Part shown: positions 31,101 through 42,765 of the stretch, piece by piece
Numbering within the stretch: the stretch's first letter is position 1
Layout: the number at the start of each line of letters is the position of its first letter
Origin: Aporrectodea caliginosa
Lineage: Eukaryota > Annelida > Clitellata > Crassiclitellata > Lumbricidae
Length of the DNA stretch: 64,000 nucleotides
Direction of reading: 5' to 3'
Assembly: GCA_020284085.1 (NCBI GenBank)
Contig: JACEVL010000801.1
Coordinates: forward strand, 211,001 to 275,000
Position numbers and translations under genes: made by a program
Notes under the pieces: generated by a model
The model's database searches: none
What the model was told of the DNA's origin: nothing
The model's input: the letters and a program-made list of their open reading frames with translations, nothing else

Positions 31101-34100
31101 GAGGGAGACGGCGACGGCAGTGGAGGGGAGACGGCGACGGCAGTGGAGGGGAGACGGCGACGGCAGTGGAGGGAGGGCAGACGGCGACGGCAGTGGAGGG
31201 AGACGGCGACGGCAGTGGAGGGAGACGGCGACGGCAGTGGAGGGGAGACGGCGACGGCAGTGGAGGGAGACGGCGACGGCAGTGGAGGGGAGACGGCGAC
31301 GGCAGTGGAGGTGAGACGGCGACGGCAGTGGATGGGCGACGGCGAGTGGCGGAGGGGCGACGGCAGTGGAGGTGTGGTGGCGACGGCAGTGGAGGGAGAG
31401 ACGGCGTGGAGTGGAGGAGACGGCGACGGCAGTGGAGGTGTGGTGGCGATGACGGCAGTGGAGGAGAGACAACGACGGCAGTGGAGGGAGGTGGCGACGG
31501 CAGTGGAGGGTGTGACGGCGACGGCAGTGGAGGGAGACGGCGACGGCAGTGGAGGGGAGACGGCGACGGCAGTGGAGGGAGACGGCGACGGCAGTGGAGG
31601 TGGACGACGACGGCAGTGGCGACGGCGAACGACAGTGGAGGGGAGACGACGACGGCAGTGGAGGGAGACGGCGACGGCAGTGGAGGAGGGGAGACGGCGA
31701 CGGCAGTGGAGGTGTGGTGGCGACGGCAGTGGAGGGGAGACGGCGACGGCAGTGGAGGGGAGACGGCGACGGCAGTGGAGGGGAGACGGCGACGGCAGTG
31801 GAGGTGTGGTGGCGACAGCAGTGGAGGTGGAGACGGCGACGGCAGTGGAGGAGACGGCGACGACTGCAGTGGAGGGGAGATGACACGACGGCAGTGGAGG
31901 GGAGACGGCGACGGCAGTGGAGGAGACGGCGACGGCAGTGGACGGCGCAGTGGAGGGGAGGTGGCGACTGCAGTGGAGGGAGTGGCGACGGCAGTGGAGG
32001 GGAGACGGCGACGGCAGTGGAGGGGATCGACGGCGACGGCAGTGGAGGGGAGACGGCGACGGCAGTGGAGGTGTGATGGCGACAGCAGTGGAGGGGAGAC
32101 GGCGACGACAGTGGATGGACGGCGACGGGTGGAGTGGAGGTGTGGAGATGGCGACAGCAGTGGAGGAGGAGATGGCGACGACAGTGGAGGGAGACGGCGA
32201 CGGCAGTGGAGAGGGAGACGGCGACGGCAGTGGAGGGGAGACGGCGACGGCAGTGGAGGGGAGACGGCGACGGCAGTGGAGGTGTGAGTGGCGACGGCAG
32301 TGGAGGCAGTGGAGGCGACGGCAGTGGAGGGGAGACGGCGACGGCAGTGGAGGTGTGGTGGCGACGGCAGTGGAGGGGAGACGGCGACGGCAGTGGAGGG
32401 GAGACGGCGACGGCAGTGGAGGTGTGGTGGCGACGGCAGTGGAGGGGAGACGGCGACGGCAGTGGAGGGGAGACGGCGACGGCAGTGGATGTGTGGTGGC
32501 GACAGCAGTGGAGGGAGACGGCGACGGCAGTGGAGGGTGAGTGGCGACGGCAGTGGAGTGAGTGGAGACGGCGACGGCAGTGGAGGGGAGACGACGGCAG
32601 CGGAGGGAGGTAGTGGAGGGAGGTGGCGACGGCAGTGGAGGGGAGACGGCGACGGCAGTGGAGGGGAGACGGCGACGGCAGTGGAGGGGTGGTGGCGACG
32701 GCAGTGGAGGGGTGACGGCGACGGCAGTGGAGGGAGACGGCGACTGGCGCAGTGGAGGTGGTGGCGACGGCAGTGGAGGTGAGACGGCGACGGCAGTGGA
32801 TGGGAGACGGCGACGGCAGTGGAGGGAGACGGCGTGGTGGGGGAGATCGGCGACGGCAGCAGGAGGTGTGGTGGCGACGGCAGTGGAGGGGAGACGGCGA
32901 CGGCAGTGGAGGGGAGACGGCGACTGGCAGTGGAGGGAGACGGCGACGGCAGTGGAGTGTGTGGTGGCGACGGCAGTGGAGTGAGACGGCGACGGCAGTG
33001 GAGGGGAGACGGCGACGGCAGTGGAGTGAGACGGCGACGGCAGTGGAGGAATGATGGCGACGGCAGTGGAGGGGAGACGGCGACGGCAGTGGAGGGGAGA
33101 CGGCGACGGCAGTGGAGGGGAGACGGCGACGGCAGTGGAGAGACGGCGACGGCAGTGGAGGTGAGACGGCGACGGCAGTGGAGGGGAGACGGCGACGGCA
33201 GTGGAGGAGACGGCGACGGCAGTGGAGGGGAGACGGCGACGGCAGTGGAGGGTGGTGGCGACGGCAGTGAGGTGGAGATGACGGCGACGGTGGAGGGGAG
33301 ACGATAACGACGGCAGTGGAGGGGAGACGGCGACGGCAGTGGAGGGCAAGACGGCGACGGCATGTGGCAGTGGAGCGGCATGGGGAGACGGCGACGGCAG
33401 TGGAGGTGAGACGGCGACGGCAGTGGAGGGGAGACGGCGACAGCAGTGGAGGGAGACGGCGACGGCAGTGGAGGGGAGACGGCGACGGCAGTGGAGTGGA
33501 GAGACGGCGACGGCAGTGGAGGGAGACGCACGACGGCAGTGGAGGGAGGTGGCGACGGCAGTGGAGGGGAGACGGCGACGGTGGAGGCAGTGGCGGCAGC
33601 AGTGGAGGGGAGACGGCGACGGCAGTGGAGGAGACGGCGACGGCAGTGGAGGGAGACGGCGACGGCAGTGGAGGGGAGACGGCGACGGCAGTGGAGGGGA
33701 GACGGCGACGGCAGTGGAGGGAGACGGCGACGGCAGTGGAGGGGTGGTGGCGACGGCAGTGGAGGGGAGACGGCGACGGCAGTGGAGGTGAGACGGCGAC
33801 GGCAGTGGCAGTGGAGGGGAGGTGAGACGGCGACGGCAGTGGAGGGAGACGGCGACGGCAGTGGAGGGGAGACGGCGACGGCAGTGGAGGTGAGTGGCGA
33901 CGGCAGTGGAGGAGAGACGGCGACGGCAGTGGAGGAGGACGAGGCAGTGGAGGGAGGCGGCGACGGCAGTGGAGTGGAGACGGCGACGGCAGTGGAGGGA
34001 GACGGCAGTGGCAGTGGGGGTGACAGCGACGGCAGTGGAGGTGTGGTGGCGACGGCAGTGGAGGAGACGGCGACGGCAGTGGAGGGGAGACGGCGACGGC

Positions 34101-35780
34101 AGTGGAGGTGTGGTGGCGACAAGCAGTGGTGGAGACGGCAGTGGAGGGAGACGGCGACGGCAGTGGAGGTGAGACGGCGACGGCAGTGGAGGGGAGACGG
34201 CGACGGGCAGTGGAGTGGCAGTGGAGGTGTGGTGGCGACGGCAGTGGAGGGGAGACGGCGACGGCAGTGGAGGGAGACGGCGACGGCAGTGGAGGGGAGA
34301 CGGCGACGGCAGTGGAGGGGAGACGGCGACAGCAGTGGAGGGAGACGGCGACGGCAGTGGAGGTGTGGTGGCGACAGCAGTGGAGGGGAGACGGCGACGG
34401 CAGTGGAGGGGAGACGGCGACGGCAGTGGAGGGGAGACGGCGACGGCAGTGGAGGTGTGACGGCGACGGCAGTGGAGGGGAGACGGCGACGGCAGTGGAG
34501 TGTGGTGGCGACGGCAGTGGAGGGGAGACGGCGACGGCAGTGGAGTGAGACGGCGACGGCAGTGGAGGGGAGACGGCGACGGCAGTGGAGGGGGGAGACG
34601 GCGACGGCAGTGGAGGTGTGGTGGCGACAGCAGTGGAGGGAGACGGCGACGGCAGTGGAGGGGAGACGGCGACGGCAGTGGAGGGGAGACGGCGACGGCA
34701 GTGGAGGTGTGAGGCTACGAGTGGTGGTGGTGGCGACTGGCAGTGGAGGGGAGACGGCGACGGCAGTGGAGGGGAGACGGCGACGGCAGTGGAGTGGGGA
34801 GACGGCAGTGGAGGGGAGACGGCGACGGCAGTGGAGGAGTGGTGGCGACGGCAGTGGAGGGAGACGGCGACTGCAGAAGGCAGTGGCGAGGCAGTGGAGG
34901 AGACGGCGACGGCAGTGGAGGTGTGGACGGCGACGGCAGTGGAGTGGAGACGGCGACGGCAGTGGAGGGAGGTGGCGACGGCAGTGGAGTGGGAGACGGC
35001 GACGGCAGTGGAGGGGAGACGGCGACGGCGAGCAGTGGGTGAGACGGCGACGGCAGTGGAGGGAGGTGGCGACGGCAGTGGAGGGAGACGGCGACGGCAG
35101 TGGAGGGGAGACGGCGACGGCAGTGGAGGGGAGACGGCGACGGCAGTGGAGAGTGGTGAGCGACGGCAGTGGAGTGGAGACGGCGACGGCAGTGGAGGGG
35201 AGACGGCGACGGCAGTGGAGGGGAGTGGCGGCGACGGCAGTGGAGGTGTGGTGGCGACGGCAGTGGAGGAGAGACGGCGACGGCAGTGGTGGGGAGACGG
35301 CGACGACAGTGGAGGTGTGGTGGCGATGACAGTGGAGGGGAGACGGCGACGGCAGTGGAGGTGAGAGACGACGGCAGTGGAGGTGTGGTGGCGGCAGTGG
35401 AGGGAGACGGCGACGGCAGTGGATGGGAGACGGCGACGGCAGTGGAGGTGTGGTGGCGACGGCAGTGGAGGAGGAGACGGCGACGGCAGTGGAGGGGAGA
35501 CGGCGACGGCAGTGGTGGTGGGAGACGGCGACGGCAGTGGAGGGGAGACGGCGACGGCAGTGGAGGTGGTGGCGACGGCAGTGGACGGACGGCAGTGGAG
35601 GGGAGACGGCGACGGCAGTGGAGGTGAGACGGCGACGGCAGTGGAGGTGAGACGGCGACGACGGCAGTGGAGGTGAGACGGCGACGGCAGTGGAGGTGGA
35701 GTGGCGACGGCAGTGGAGGTGTGGTGGCGACGGCAGTGGAGGTGTTGTGGCGACGGCAGTGGAGGTGTGGTGGCGACGGC
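28116..35780 (+). repeat. 7.7-kb CpG-rich minisatellite, 21-24-bp unit
   Basis: Tandem array of the consensus gagacggcgacggcagtggagg(g) with a variable G-run and spacer, so units are 21, 22, 23 or 24 bp; roughly 330 copies. Recurrent variant units carry gtgtggtggcgacggcagtgg or ggtgaggtggcgacggcagtgg, and rarer ones ctggc or gatgac changes. The core ggcgacggcagtgg is the most constant part. Each unit has about three CpGs. Neither strand has a stop codon in the consensus, so frames of over 1,000 codons occur on the minus strand and several hundred on the plus strand, cycling through three peptide types. The flanks are AT-rich and unrelated; the last unit degenerates into tgtttgcggtagtcgtggttgcgg. 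Confidence 0.97.
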
Positions 35781-36900
35781 TGTTTGCGGTAGTCGTGGTT
35801 GCGGCTTGTAACTAACACGTTTTATGCTATTTTGCACAGAAATGATTTATTAGGCCTAAGCAGCAAAACAATTATAAATTGCAACTATATACTTTTATGT
35901 GAATGCTAAACTGTAAAAAATATATAATAGGTTATATTTTGAATAACTGAAAATTCAAAAAGAAAATGTATAATTGAAACAAATAGTTTCATTTGTCTGG
36001 GGCCCTCCGATATTAATTTTGGGGCTCTAAGCGCGAGCCTAGTGCACCTATAGGCTATACGTAAGCACGCCTCTGGCGGTATCCCAATTGCACATTGTAG
36101 CTCAGACCAACAAAGTAAACTCATCCATGCCTTAGGACTAAGGCCTCCACCGGAGCGCGGACGTCCTAAGGACCTAAACAGATATGGTGTGGAATTGGTC
36201 GAAGATAACCCATGTATAATTAGGATGATTCATTATAATTCATTCACGGTTAGCAGTTGATTGAATAAAGGATATACTCACTTACATGGGATCCGGAGGG
36301 GGGGCAATAGCTAAAAACAAGATCCATATAATGTCAAATGCTTCCAAAAGCGCTGTCGGCTGTTTGGATCTGCGCCAGACCACTTATCGCGAGACACGAG
36401 CGCTGAGGGTGATGTGATATAGGTTGCTTTTGCAGGGCTTTGCAGGCGGTTCGATAAAGCACGTACTTACTTACTTTCTCTCACGCACTTATTTTATTGT
36501 ACATACTTATTTTTGTTTGGAAGATTAAACGTAAATTTATGATCTTTCCTTCAGTGGCCACGAGGAATCTTAGTGATTTGTTAAAGTTTATTGGATTTTG
36601 GTCAATTTACTTATTCGCTGTTGTTAGCAATGAAAAAGAATTGACTTTAAGTTAGAATATTTATTTTTGAGTCATTGTAAGTGTACTTAATTCTGGTTTG
36701 CGTTCGAACAAATTGTTTAATGGAAGTTGTTTTGGGAGCGATAATTGGTGACGTTGTTGTAGCGCATATGTACAGTTATGATGTGCGCCTCTCTGTAGCA
36801 CAACATAATGAATCTTATTCCACTGCTTTAGAAATCTTGTCCTCAGAACTGACAAATAATGCTGACATATGACGCCGTGGTTGCATACATATTAATGAGG

Positions 36901-37079
36901 GTAATCCCGTAGTTTAGGTTGCTAAATTATTCTAATGTCTTCAATGCCGTACTTCACGTTGAATGTCCATCATAACTATAATCAATCCCGGTCATTTCAT
37001 CGAGAATTTTTAATCAATCCAGCTTCCATTTCATTTTGACAATATAAAATAATTTAGCAACCTAAACTACGGGTTTACC
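36901..37079. mobile_element. Foldback MITE, ~30-bp inverted ends
   Basis: taatcccgtagtttaggttgctaaattatt at 36902-36931 is matched by its inverse at 37048-37079, with two differences near the outer end. The total is about 179 bp. No clear target duplication. Confidence 0.75.
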
Positions 37080-37459
37080 TAATGTGAGACAACCATTGAA
37101 CCATACTTCTGGTCGGTTGGTTGTTTAATTACTGTTTAACGACGCTGTGTCGTAACATATGATTAGCGTCGCCCTCATCCTTTCTCCAGGGTTGGGACTG
37201 GCACTGCCAATGGCAAAGTTTTCTGATCGAATTACTTGAGAATTTTAATAAGCACAACACAATTATGCTTTCCATCAGTTCTTTAGGTACATAGTATGAT
37301 TTTAATAGCACCATTAATCCATGTGAAAATTAGAATTTCATCAGTTCTTTATTAGTAATTTTAAAGCACCATATCCTTCTGTCTGTCTTTATCACTTATA
37401 ACCCCAATGTCAATTTTGTAGTTAGCACACAGAGTAGATTGCCACATGCATTCACCAGG

Positions 37460-37730
37460 GTGCGGCCCGAAACCTGAATCCCCGAAATGAATTTCGGCCG
37501 GATCCCCTAAATTGATTTTCTAAGTCTTACCCGAATGAATATAATTAACAAATAAACATGTGAATTGGCAGTATATCGATATACATCAAGGCCACGATCG
37601 GTCTCTGTCATGCTTACAATTTAACTCTGAATAGCTTTCTGGAGTTCGGCCGCTTTCTAGAAAACTGTTTTCACGAAATCGGGCTTTTGTGTATTTTCTG
37701 CGTTTTCAGGTTTCACGGATTCAGGTTGAC
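37460..37730. mobile_element. Probable hAT-like MITE
   Basis: Left end gggtgcggcccgaaacctgaatcc and right end ggattcaggttgaccccg form an imperfect inverted repeat. Ttcacca occurs immediately outside both ends (7 bp). Decayed; boundaries are good to a few bases. Confidence 0.5.
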
Positions 37731-38113
37731 CCCGTTCACCATACTTAAAAACAATATGGCCACTTCAGATTCTGAGAGAAAGTAAAGCACTGCACTTTAT
37801 CTGACAGACTATCAAATGCATTAGTACTTAATCAGTATCTTACTGATTACCCATGGTGACAGGCACAGTGCCATAAAATTTTCATGACTCGAATTATGCA
37901 TCTGAGTATCATATTACGGTACTGAATCACAGACCTGTTAATCCTCATATAACATGATTTCAGTCGCCTTACATGTGAACAACACGGCTACTCAAGTCTG
38001 CAAAAGAAATGTGTTGATCGATAAAGGCTATACTGTTCTGTGAAACAATCGTAACAGCTGCAACTTTTTAATTTTAATTCTTTCATTTGCAGATATTGTC
38101 ACTACTGATAACC

Positions 38114-41100
38114 ATGAGCCAAAAGAGAAAGGCAACAAATGATGAGGAAGTTCACCCATCAAAGAAAAGAAAAAGAGACAGTAAAGTAGATCAAACATCG
38201 AAGCCCCAAAAATTAGAAGTCGTGGAGAACAAATCTAATCACAAGATCTGCATCGAAAGTAAAGCAAAAGAAGAATAAAAATTCTTCAGGCAAAGCGACT
38301 CTTCAAAAAAATAATAAAATTCATCAAACAGAAGATTGTATAAGTTCGAAAACGACAGTTAAAGACACAGGTTCTGTGAAAGAAACGTTGTCATCAAAGA
38401 ATAAATTGTCAATACATCTTCCTAGAAAACCAGTAGAAGTTTCATGCAACTGGAAACAGCTTCTTAAGGTTTGCCAGTGATTTTCTTTAACCTATTGAAT
38501 TTATCAGATCACTAGGAATGCACACTGAAAAGGCAGCGCTAGTAACACTTATAAGAATAGCTCTTAACAGTTAATGCATAATAATATAATCTAACTTACA
38601 GTAGCAGGACAGTATGTAGGTATTATAAACTCTGCTAGTCAAGATTCTGCTGTAAGCCTTGGTTGTTTTATGTATTAAGTATGTCATGGGTTATCAAAAT
38701 ACATGCAGCAGTGGGACACAGTGGCCGATTGGTTAGAGCGCTCATCCTGTAATGCAAAGAGTGTGGGTTTGACCTCCCATGAGACAGTTACTGTGTAGGT
38801 AACCTTTAGCAAGTCCATCTTATCGTAAACTTCAAATTTCTACAGTGCTACACTAGAGCTAAGCGTAGAGCACCAGCTTATTCACAAGCGCTGCATTGTA
38901 TCAGAGTGGTACAGTTTATATAACGCTTACTGCACAATTAACCAATAGCATTATTGCATTGACTTTATTTGAAACATTAAATAATAACAAATTGCTAACT
39001 GAACTGGTGTGTTTATTTGATGACAGTCGGGTAAAGTTGTACATAACATCAAAAAGATATCACAGAAAAATGACAGTTTTGAAAAGCAAGAGGAATTGGA
39101 AAAATCTAATGACGCTAACAAGTAAGCAGTCAAGTTTTCAATGCAATTAGAAATCAGTCCATCATGCAGTATTTAGATGTAACTTTGCTGTTGCTGATCC
39201 CATGAACAGAATAAAGAGCAGCAGGCACTGAAGTATGAAAGGGTTAAGCATCATCTTAAATGAGCAGACTGCTTCTGAGATGCTATTTCCTGTTGCGTAG
39301 GAGCTTATGTACAATTACCACATTTTGTTGAGACAACGTATATTTTGTGTAATAAATACTGTATTGCCCTGAAATGTTAATCTTTTCTAATGTGGTGTAC
39401 GTGAAGATTTATGTATTGCCCTATTGATGGATATATTCAGAAATCTGTGGGCCAATTGTGTATTGTGATATCTAACTTGTTTGATTGTTTTCAAAACAAG
39501 GGGTTGAAAAGTGCTTGTGGCAGATCGCTTTGTTTTGGAGAATTTCCAGTTGTATGTGTAAATAACACCTGACAAGATTGACAAGTTTAGTTTAGTTTCA
39601 GTATCTTTCAATTTGGTTTTTGTTTAGTCTCTGCTATCATTTAAAATGCTACTGGTACCTTTGCTTATTAAAAATTACCAGTGGTTTTTTCTGTCTACAT
39701 GCATTCTGTGCTTTCAGATCTAACGAGATCTGGTTTGATGGTGTAGATGACATATTGCTTGAGACTGGAAGAATGCAAGAAGCGGTGTCGAGCGACAAAC
39801 CAGAAGTTGATGGCTTGGTAAAACGAAATGCCTTTGACGGGTATGCCTCTTTTGTTACCAGAAATTTCACGTAGCACCTAAGTACCTAATGCCACCTATG
39901 CTAGCCTAAGTTTATGAAGAAGATAAAGTGTATCCTTGAGCTAACTGAAAAAATTATGTATACATGTCATGCTGGTGCACACATGTATGGCCCACAGAAA
40001 GGTCAGCTGTCAAGAGTTGACAGTTGACAAGCATTTGGAGTTGTAGTCAGTCTTATCTTCATTATTGTACCTGCAATTACCGTACCCATTTATGCAGTGT
40101 CTCTTAGCAATATACGCTTCATACATGACATCCAAATCATAATCAAGAATGGTTTCCAACTGCCTATGGAACAGGGCAAAGAAAGGCCACGAAGATTGCT
40201 ACCGGTTGCTAGGCAACTGATTCTTAAATACTGAAAAAACCACGTAAAAAACTTCTATGTTGCATTGTTTTGTTGCTATTAATCTAATCTATGAACTTAT
40301 TTAGTGACACTGTCTTGATGTTCAAGGCATTAGTCAATGATCGCTGTAAATATTAACTTACTGCAGTCTGAATTTGAATTACGAATAGTTTTGTTGACCC
40401 ATTTAATGATGATATCAATGACGAGTTGATGATTAAGGCAGTGATGTTAATACAAATCATAAATTTTGTAAATGAGTTTATTTCCAACAAAACATTATTG
40501 GGAAAATTTTTCTTGGCACATAGTTGTGAATTATGAATGGTATGAATAACATATTTTCATTATTGGGTGGTTAGTATTTTACTTTTGTAATAGTTTATAA
40601 TTGTTCATAATGTAATTGTTTCATTAAGTACTGATAATTACTCGTTCTGTACAGATTGACCAAAGTAGTGGCAATGGACTGTGAGATGGTTGGTGTTGGC
40701 CTTGAAGGCAAGGACAGCATTCTGGCTAGAGTTTCTATCGTCAACCATTTTGGCCAATGCCTTTACGACAAGTACGTCAAGCCATTGGAGAAAGTCACAG
40801 ACTACCGTACATTTGTCAGTGGTATTCGACCATCGGATTTGAAAAATGGTAAGACTTCAAGATTTAATTGTAACTTCAAATAGTTCAAGAAGAGGTCTTT
40901 GGCTATCAGCGGGGCAACTGACCCATGTGGCTATTATGGATGTTGTTTGACAACCTTGGGTAGGTTGTTTGAATAGTTGTCTTTGTTGCCAGGCAGCGTA
41001 ACTGGGTTCAGGCATGAACTGAGAGGACAGTAACTAATATGAAGGCAGACAACAACGCTAATGAAAAACACAAGATCAAGCAGTCAAATGAGACCACTAC

Positions 41101-42765
41101 TACTGGTTCTAGTTCCATTGGGAGATGAGAAACTTAACTACCACTGCAATAGTTGTGGGCTTCTATGGCTAGAAATCAATCTGAAGACTTCTATATGGTC
41201 ACTTCAAAGTAAATCCATAGTCCAGAAGTACCTTATGTGGATCAGTATAGATAGTTTACTTTGAGTAATTACTTCAGATATTCCATTTATGAACTCATAT
41301 TTTGTCATACGATGCAGTAATGTGAAATGTGTAAATTTGTTTGATAGCTGAGGATTTCAAAACAGTTCAGAAGGAAGTGAGCGACCTGTTAAATGGCAGA
41401 ATCCTTGTCGGACATGCCATACATAACGATCTTAAGGTACATCTCTATTTTATGTACATAATTTAATTAGTAATAAATTTTGATTATATTCACAGGTTTT
41501 ATTTGTAAATAGCCACATAAATTCCTCTGAAAGGTGCTGCATGAATTTAATTCAGTTATGTTACATTATAATGGTTTCATTTAGTTGCTTTAGATCAAGC
41601 ATTGCTTAATTTGCAATGTGACAAAATTTCAGCACTTGCAACATTTTGATTATTATCAAGGATTTATTACTTACAATAATTTCTACATTCACTGTGACAA
41701 TTATCTACAGTGTGGGGCGCGGTGGTGTAGGGGTATGTTCGGTGCCTTGCAACCGGAGGGTTGCGGGTTCGAATCCACCTCAAGCCGCCGCGTAGGGACC
41801 CTGGGCAAGTCCTTCACTCGCAATTGCTCATGCGCTTCAGCGTGAAACTCCGATTCAGTGTCCGCGCTGTAGTCGGGAGCGCCTCTGAGATGAAATCTTG
41901 AAGGGGCGCTATATAAATATCTAAAATGAAATGAAATGAGAGGTGTCTTGTTTGAATTATTATACAAATTGTATAATAGTTCAAACAAGAGACCTTAAGA
42001 GTTTGTCGTTTCTTGATGAGGAGTTTTTTTATGTTAAGGTTTTGTTTCTGGATCACCCACATAAGAAGCTACGTGATACATCTCGTTATAAGCCATTCCG
42101 AGCTGTGGTCAGTGGTGGCATTCCTTCTTTGAAGAAGCTGTCTGAGAAACTGTTAGCAGTGAAAATACAGGATGGGGAGCACAGTTCAGTAAGTGTTTTG
42201 TAAGCATTAACATTGTAGTATTTTGTGAGAAAGTAACTGTTACATTTACCGGTAGTTTAATGCCAAAGTGGCTGTGTTTGTGTGTGATGACCGACCATTT
42301 TAAGATCATTGTTTTGGGCTGACATCTCTGTACACTTGACACTTTCTTACCAATTTGCATAAAATTTGTTGTGCACAATACCTTTGACATTTACACATCT
42401 CATTTATTTCTTATCTGTTTGTCAAGTGTTGATACAATAGGATGTCATGCCCCATGGTTAGAAAGACTGCAAAGAACAGAAAGGGTGGTAAGACGGACCC
42501 AGAGGTCATTGCAAACATGCCCAGCATGAATGAATGAATGAACAAACCTCTGAATCCTTTGTCCTCTTTCAATATTGATGAAATTTACTGATGGTCAGCA
42601 TTGGTGTGTTGCACAAGAACTTTAGTGTAGTGTATCTGCACGTTACACTTAAAATTGTTTTACTGTACGACTTTGACCTTTTAGGTTCAGGATGCTCAAG
42701 CAGCTATGAGGTTATACACGATGCACAGGAAGAAATGGGAGAGCTCGATTAAGAAGAAACGCTAA
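38114..42765 (+). CDS. REXO4: REXO4-like 3'-5' exonuclease
   Basis: DEDDh exonuclease of the REXO4/XPMC2 family, a nuclear RNA or nucleic-acid 3'-5' exonuclease. Exons: 38114-38468 (ATG at 38114, after acceptor TTTGCAG|ATATTG), 39027-39121, 39718-39840, 40655-40848, 41348-41436, 42039-42188 and 42685-42765 (TAA). All junctions from 38468 onward join in phase with GT/AG sites. The N-terminus is Lys-rich and nuclear-like; exon 39718 gives EIWFDGVD. Catalytic residues are all present: D and E of MDCEM (40677-40685), D of HNDLK (41428-41430), H of EHSSV (42180-42182) and D of VQDA (42691-42693). The C-terminus is basic. Oddity: in the first exon the frame from the ATG stops at 38278, while the frame that joins the later exons is shifted by one. 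Either there is a one-base error or mutation near 38215-38260, or translation starts elsewhere. Introns hold SINEs at 38711 and 41711. Confidence 0.9.
38711..38897 (+). mobile_element. tRNA-derived SINE (family A) in REXO4 intron
   Basis: gtggccgattggttagagcgc (A box), then gtgtgggtttgacctccc (B-box-like), then gagacagttactgtgtaggtaacc, then the second-type body cttcaaatttctacagtgctacac to cttattcacaagcgctgc. The 3' half matches 4268-4500 more closely than 4063-4228. Confidence 0.8.
41711..41940 (+). mobile_element. tRNA-derived SINE (family C) with LINE-like tail
   Basis: The head ggcgcggtggtgtaggggtatg with gcgggttcgaatccacc is a near-perfect tRNA A/B box pair. Then ccgcgtagggaccctgggcaagtccttcactcgcaattgctc, a body related to family A. 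The 3' end cgggagcgcctctgagatg…gaaggggcgctatataaat plus (AAATG)n is the same as the LINE 3' end at 24128-24208. It sits in a REXO4 intron. A truncated second copy is at 58673-58720. Confidence 0.88.
41942..41998. repeat. Inverted repeat (hairpin) in REXO4 intron
   Basis: gtcttgtttgaattattatacaa and ttgtataatagttcaaacaagagac are inverted with one base difference and one small gap, with almost no loop. It directly follows the SINE tail and is 41 bp from the next exon's acceptor. Confidence 0.8.
42430..42545 (+). mobile_element. LINE-like 3' end fragment in REXO4 intron
   Basis: A frame reading [18 protein letters not shown], stop, then (ATGA)n tail. The short coding remnant before an ATGA-repeat tail is like a 5'-truncated LINE. 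The family is not identified. Confidence 0.4.

Larger units (their letters stand above)
35781..38092. other. AT-rich interval between array and REXO4
   Basis: No gene is supported. It holds two small inverted-repeat elements (36901-37079 and about 37460-37730). It presumably contains the REXO4 promoter and any non-coding first exon; a short ATGGCCACTTCAG…AAAG|GTAAAG-like context is not present in clean form near 37758. Confidence 0.4.

Noticed and set aside
28116..35780. CRISPR-like reading of the regular repeat array
   Set aside because: Units are contiguous 21-24-bp tandem repeats with no unique spacers, in a eukaryotic context with spliced genes. It is a minisatellite.
35778..35815. Possible RMC1 second exon (ttt gcg gta gtc) right after the array
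   Set aside because: Only three or four residues resemble the expected start, the frame stops within 12 codons, there is no acceptor, and the words look like decayed array units.
29332..35837. Minus-strand proteins of 1,012-1,616 codons in the array
   Set aside because: All frames are open because the repeat unit lacks stops; the unit length is not a multiple of three, so peptides change register constantly. No exon or start context supports a gene.
41720..41795. A functional tRNA gene
   Set aside because: A and B boxes are good, but the segment continues into a SINE body with a LINE-type tail, the arms do not fold as a full tRNA by eye, and a second truncated copy exists.
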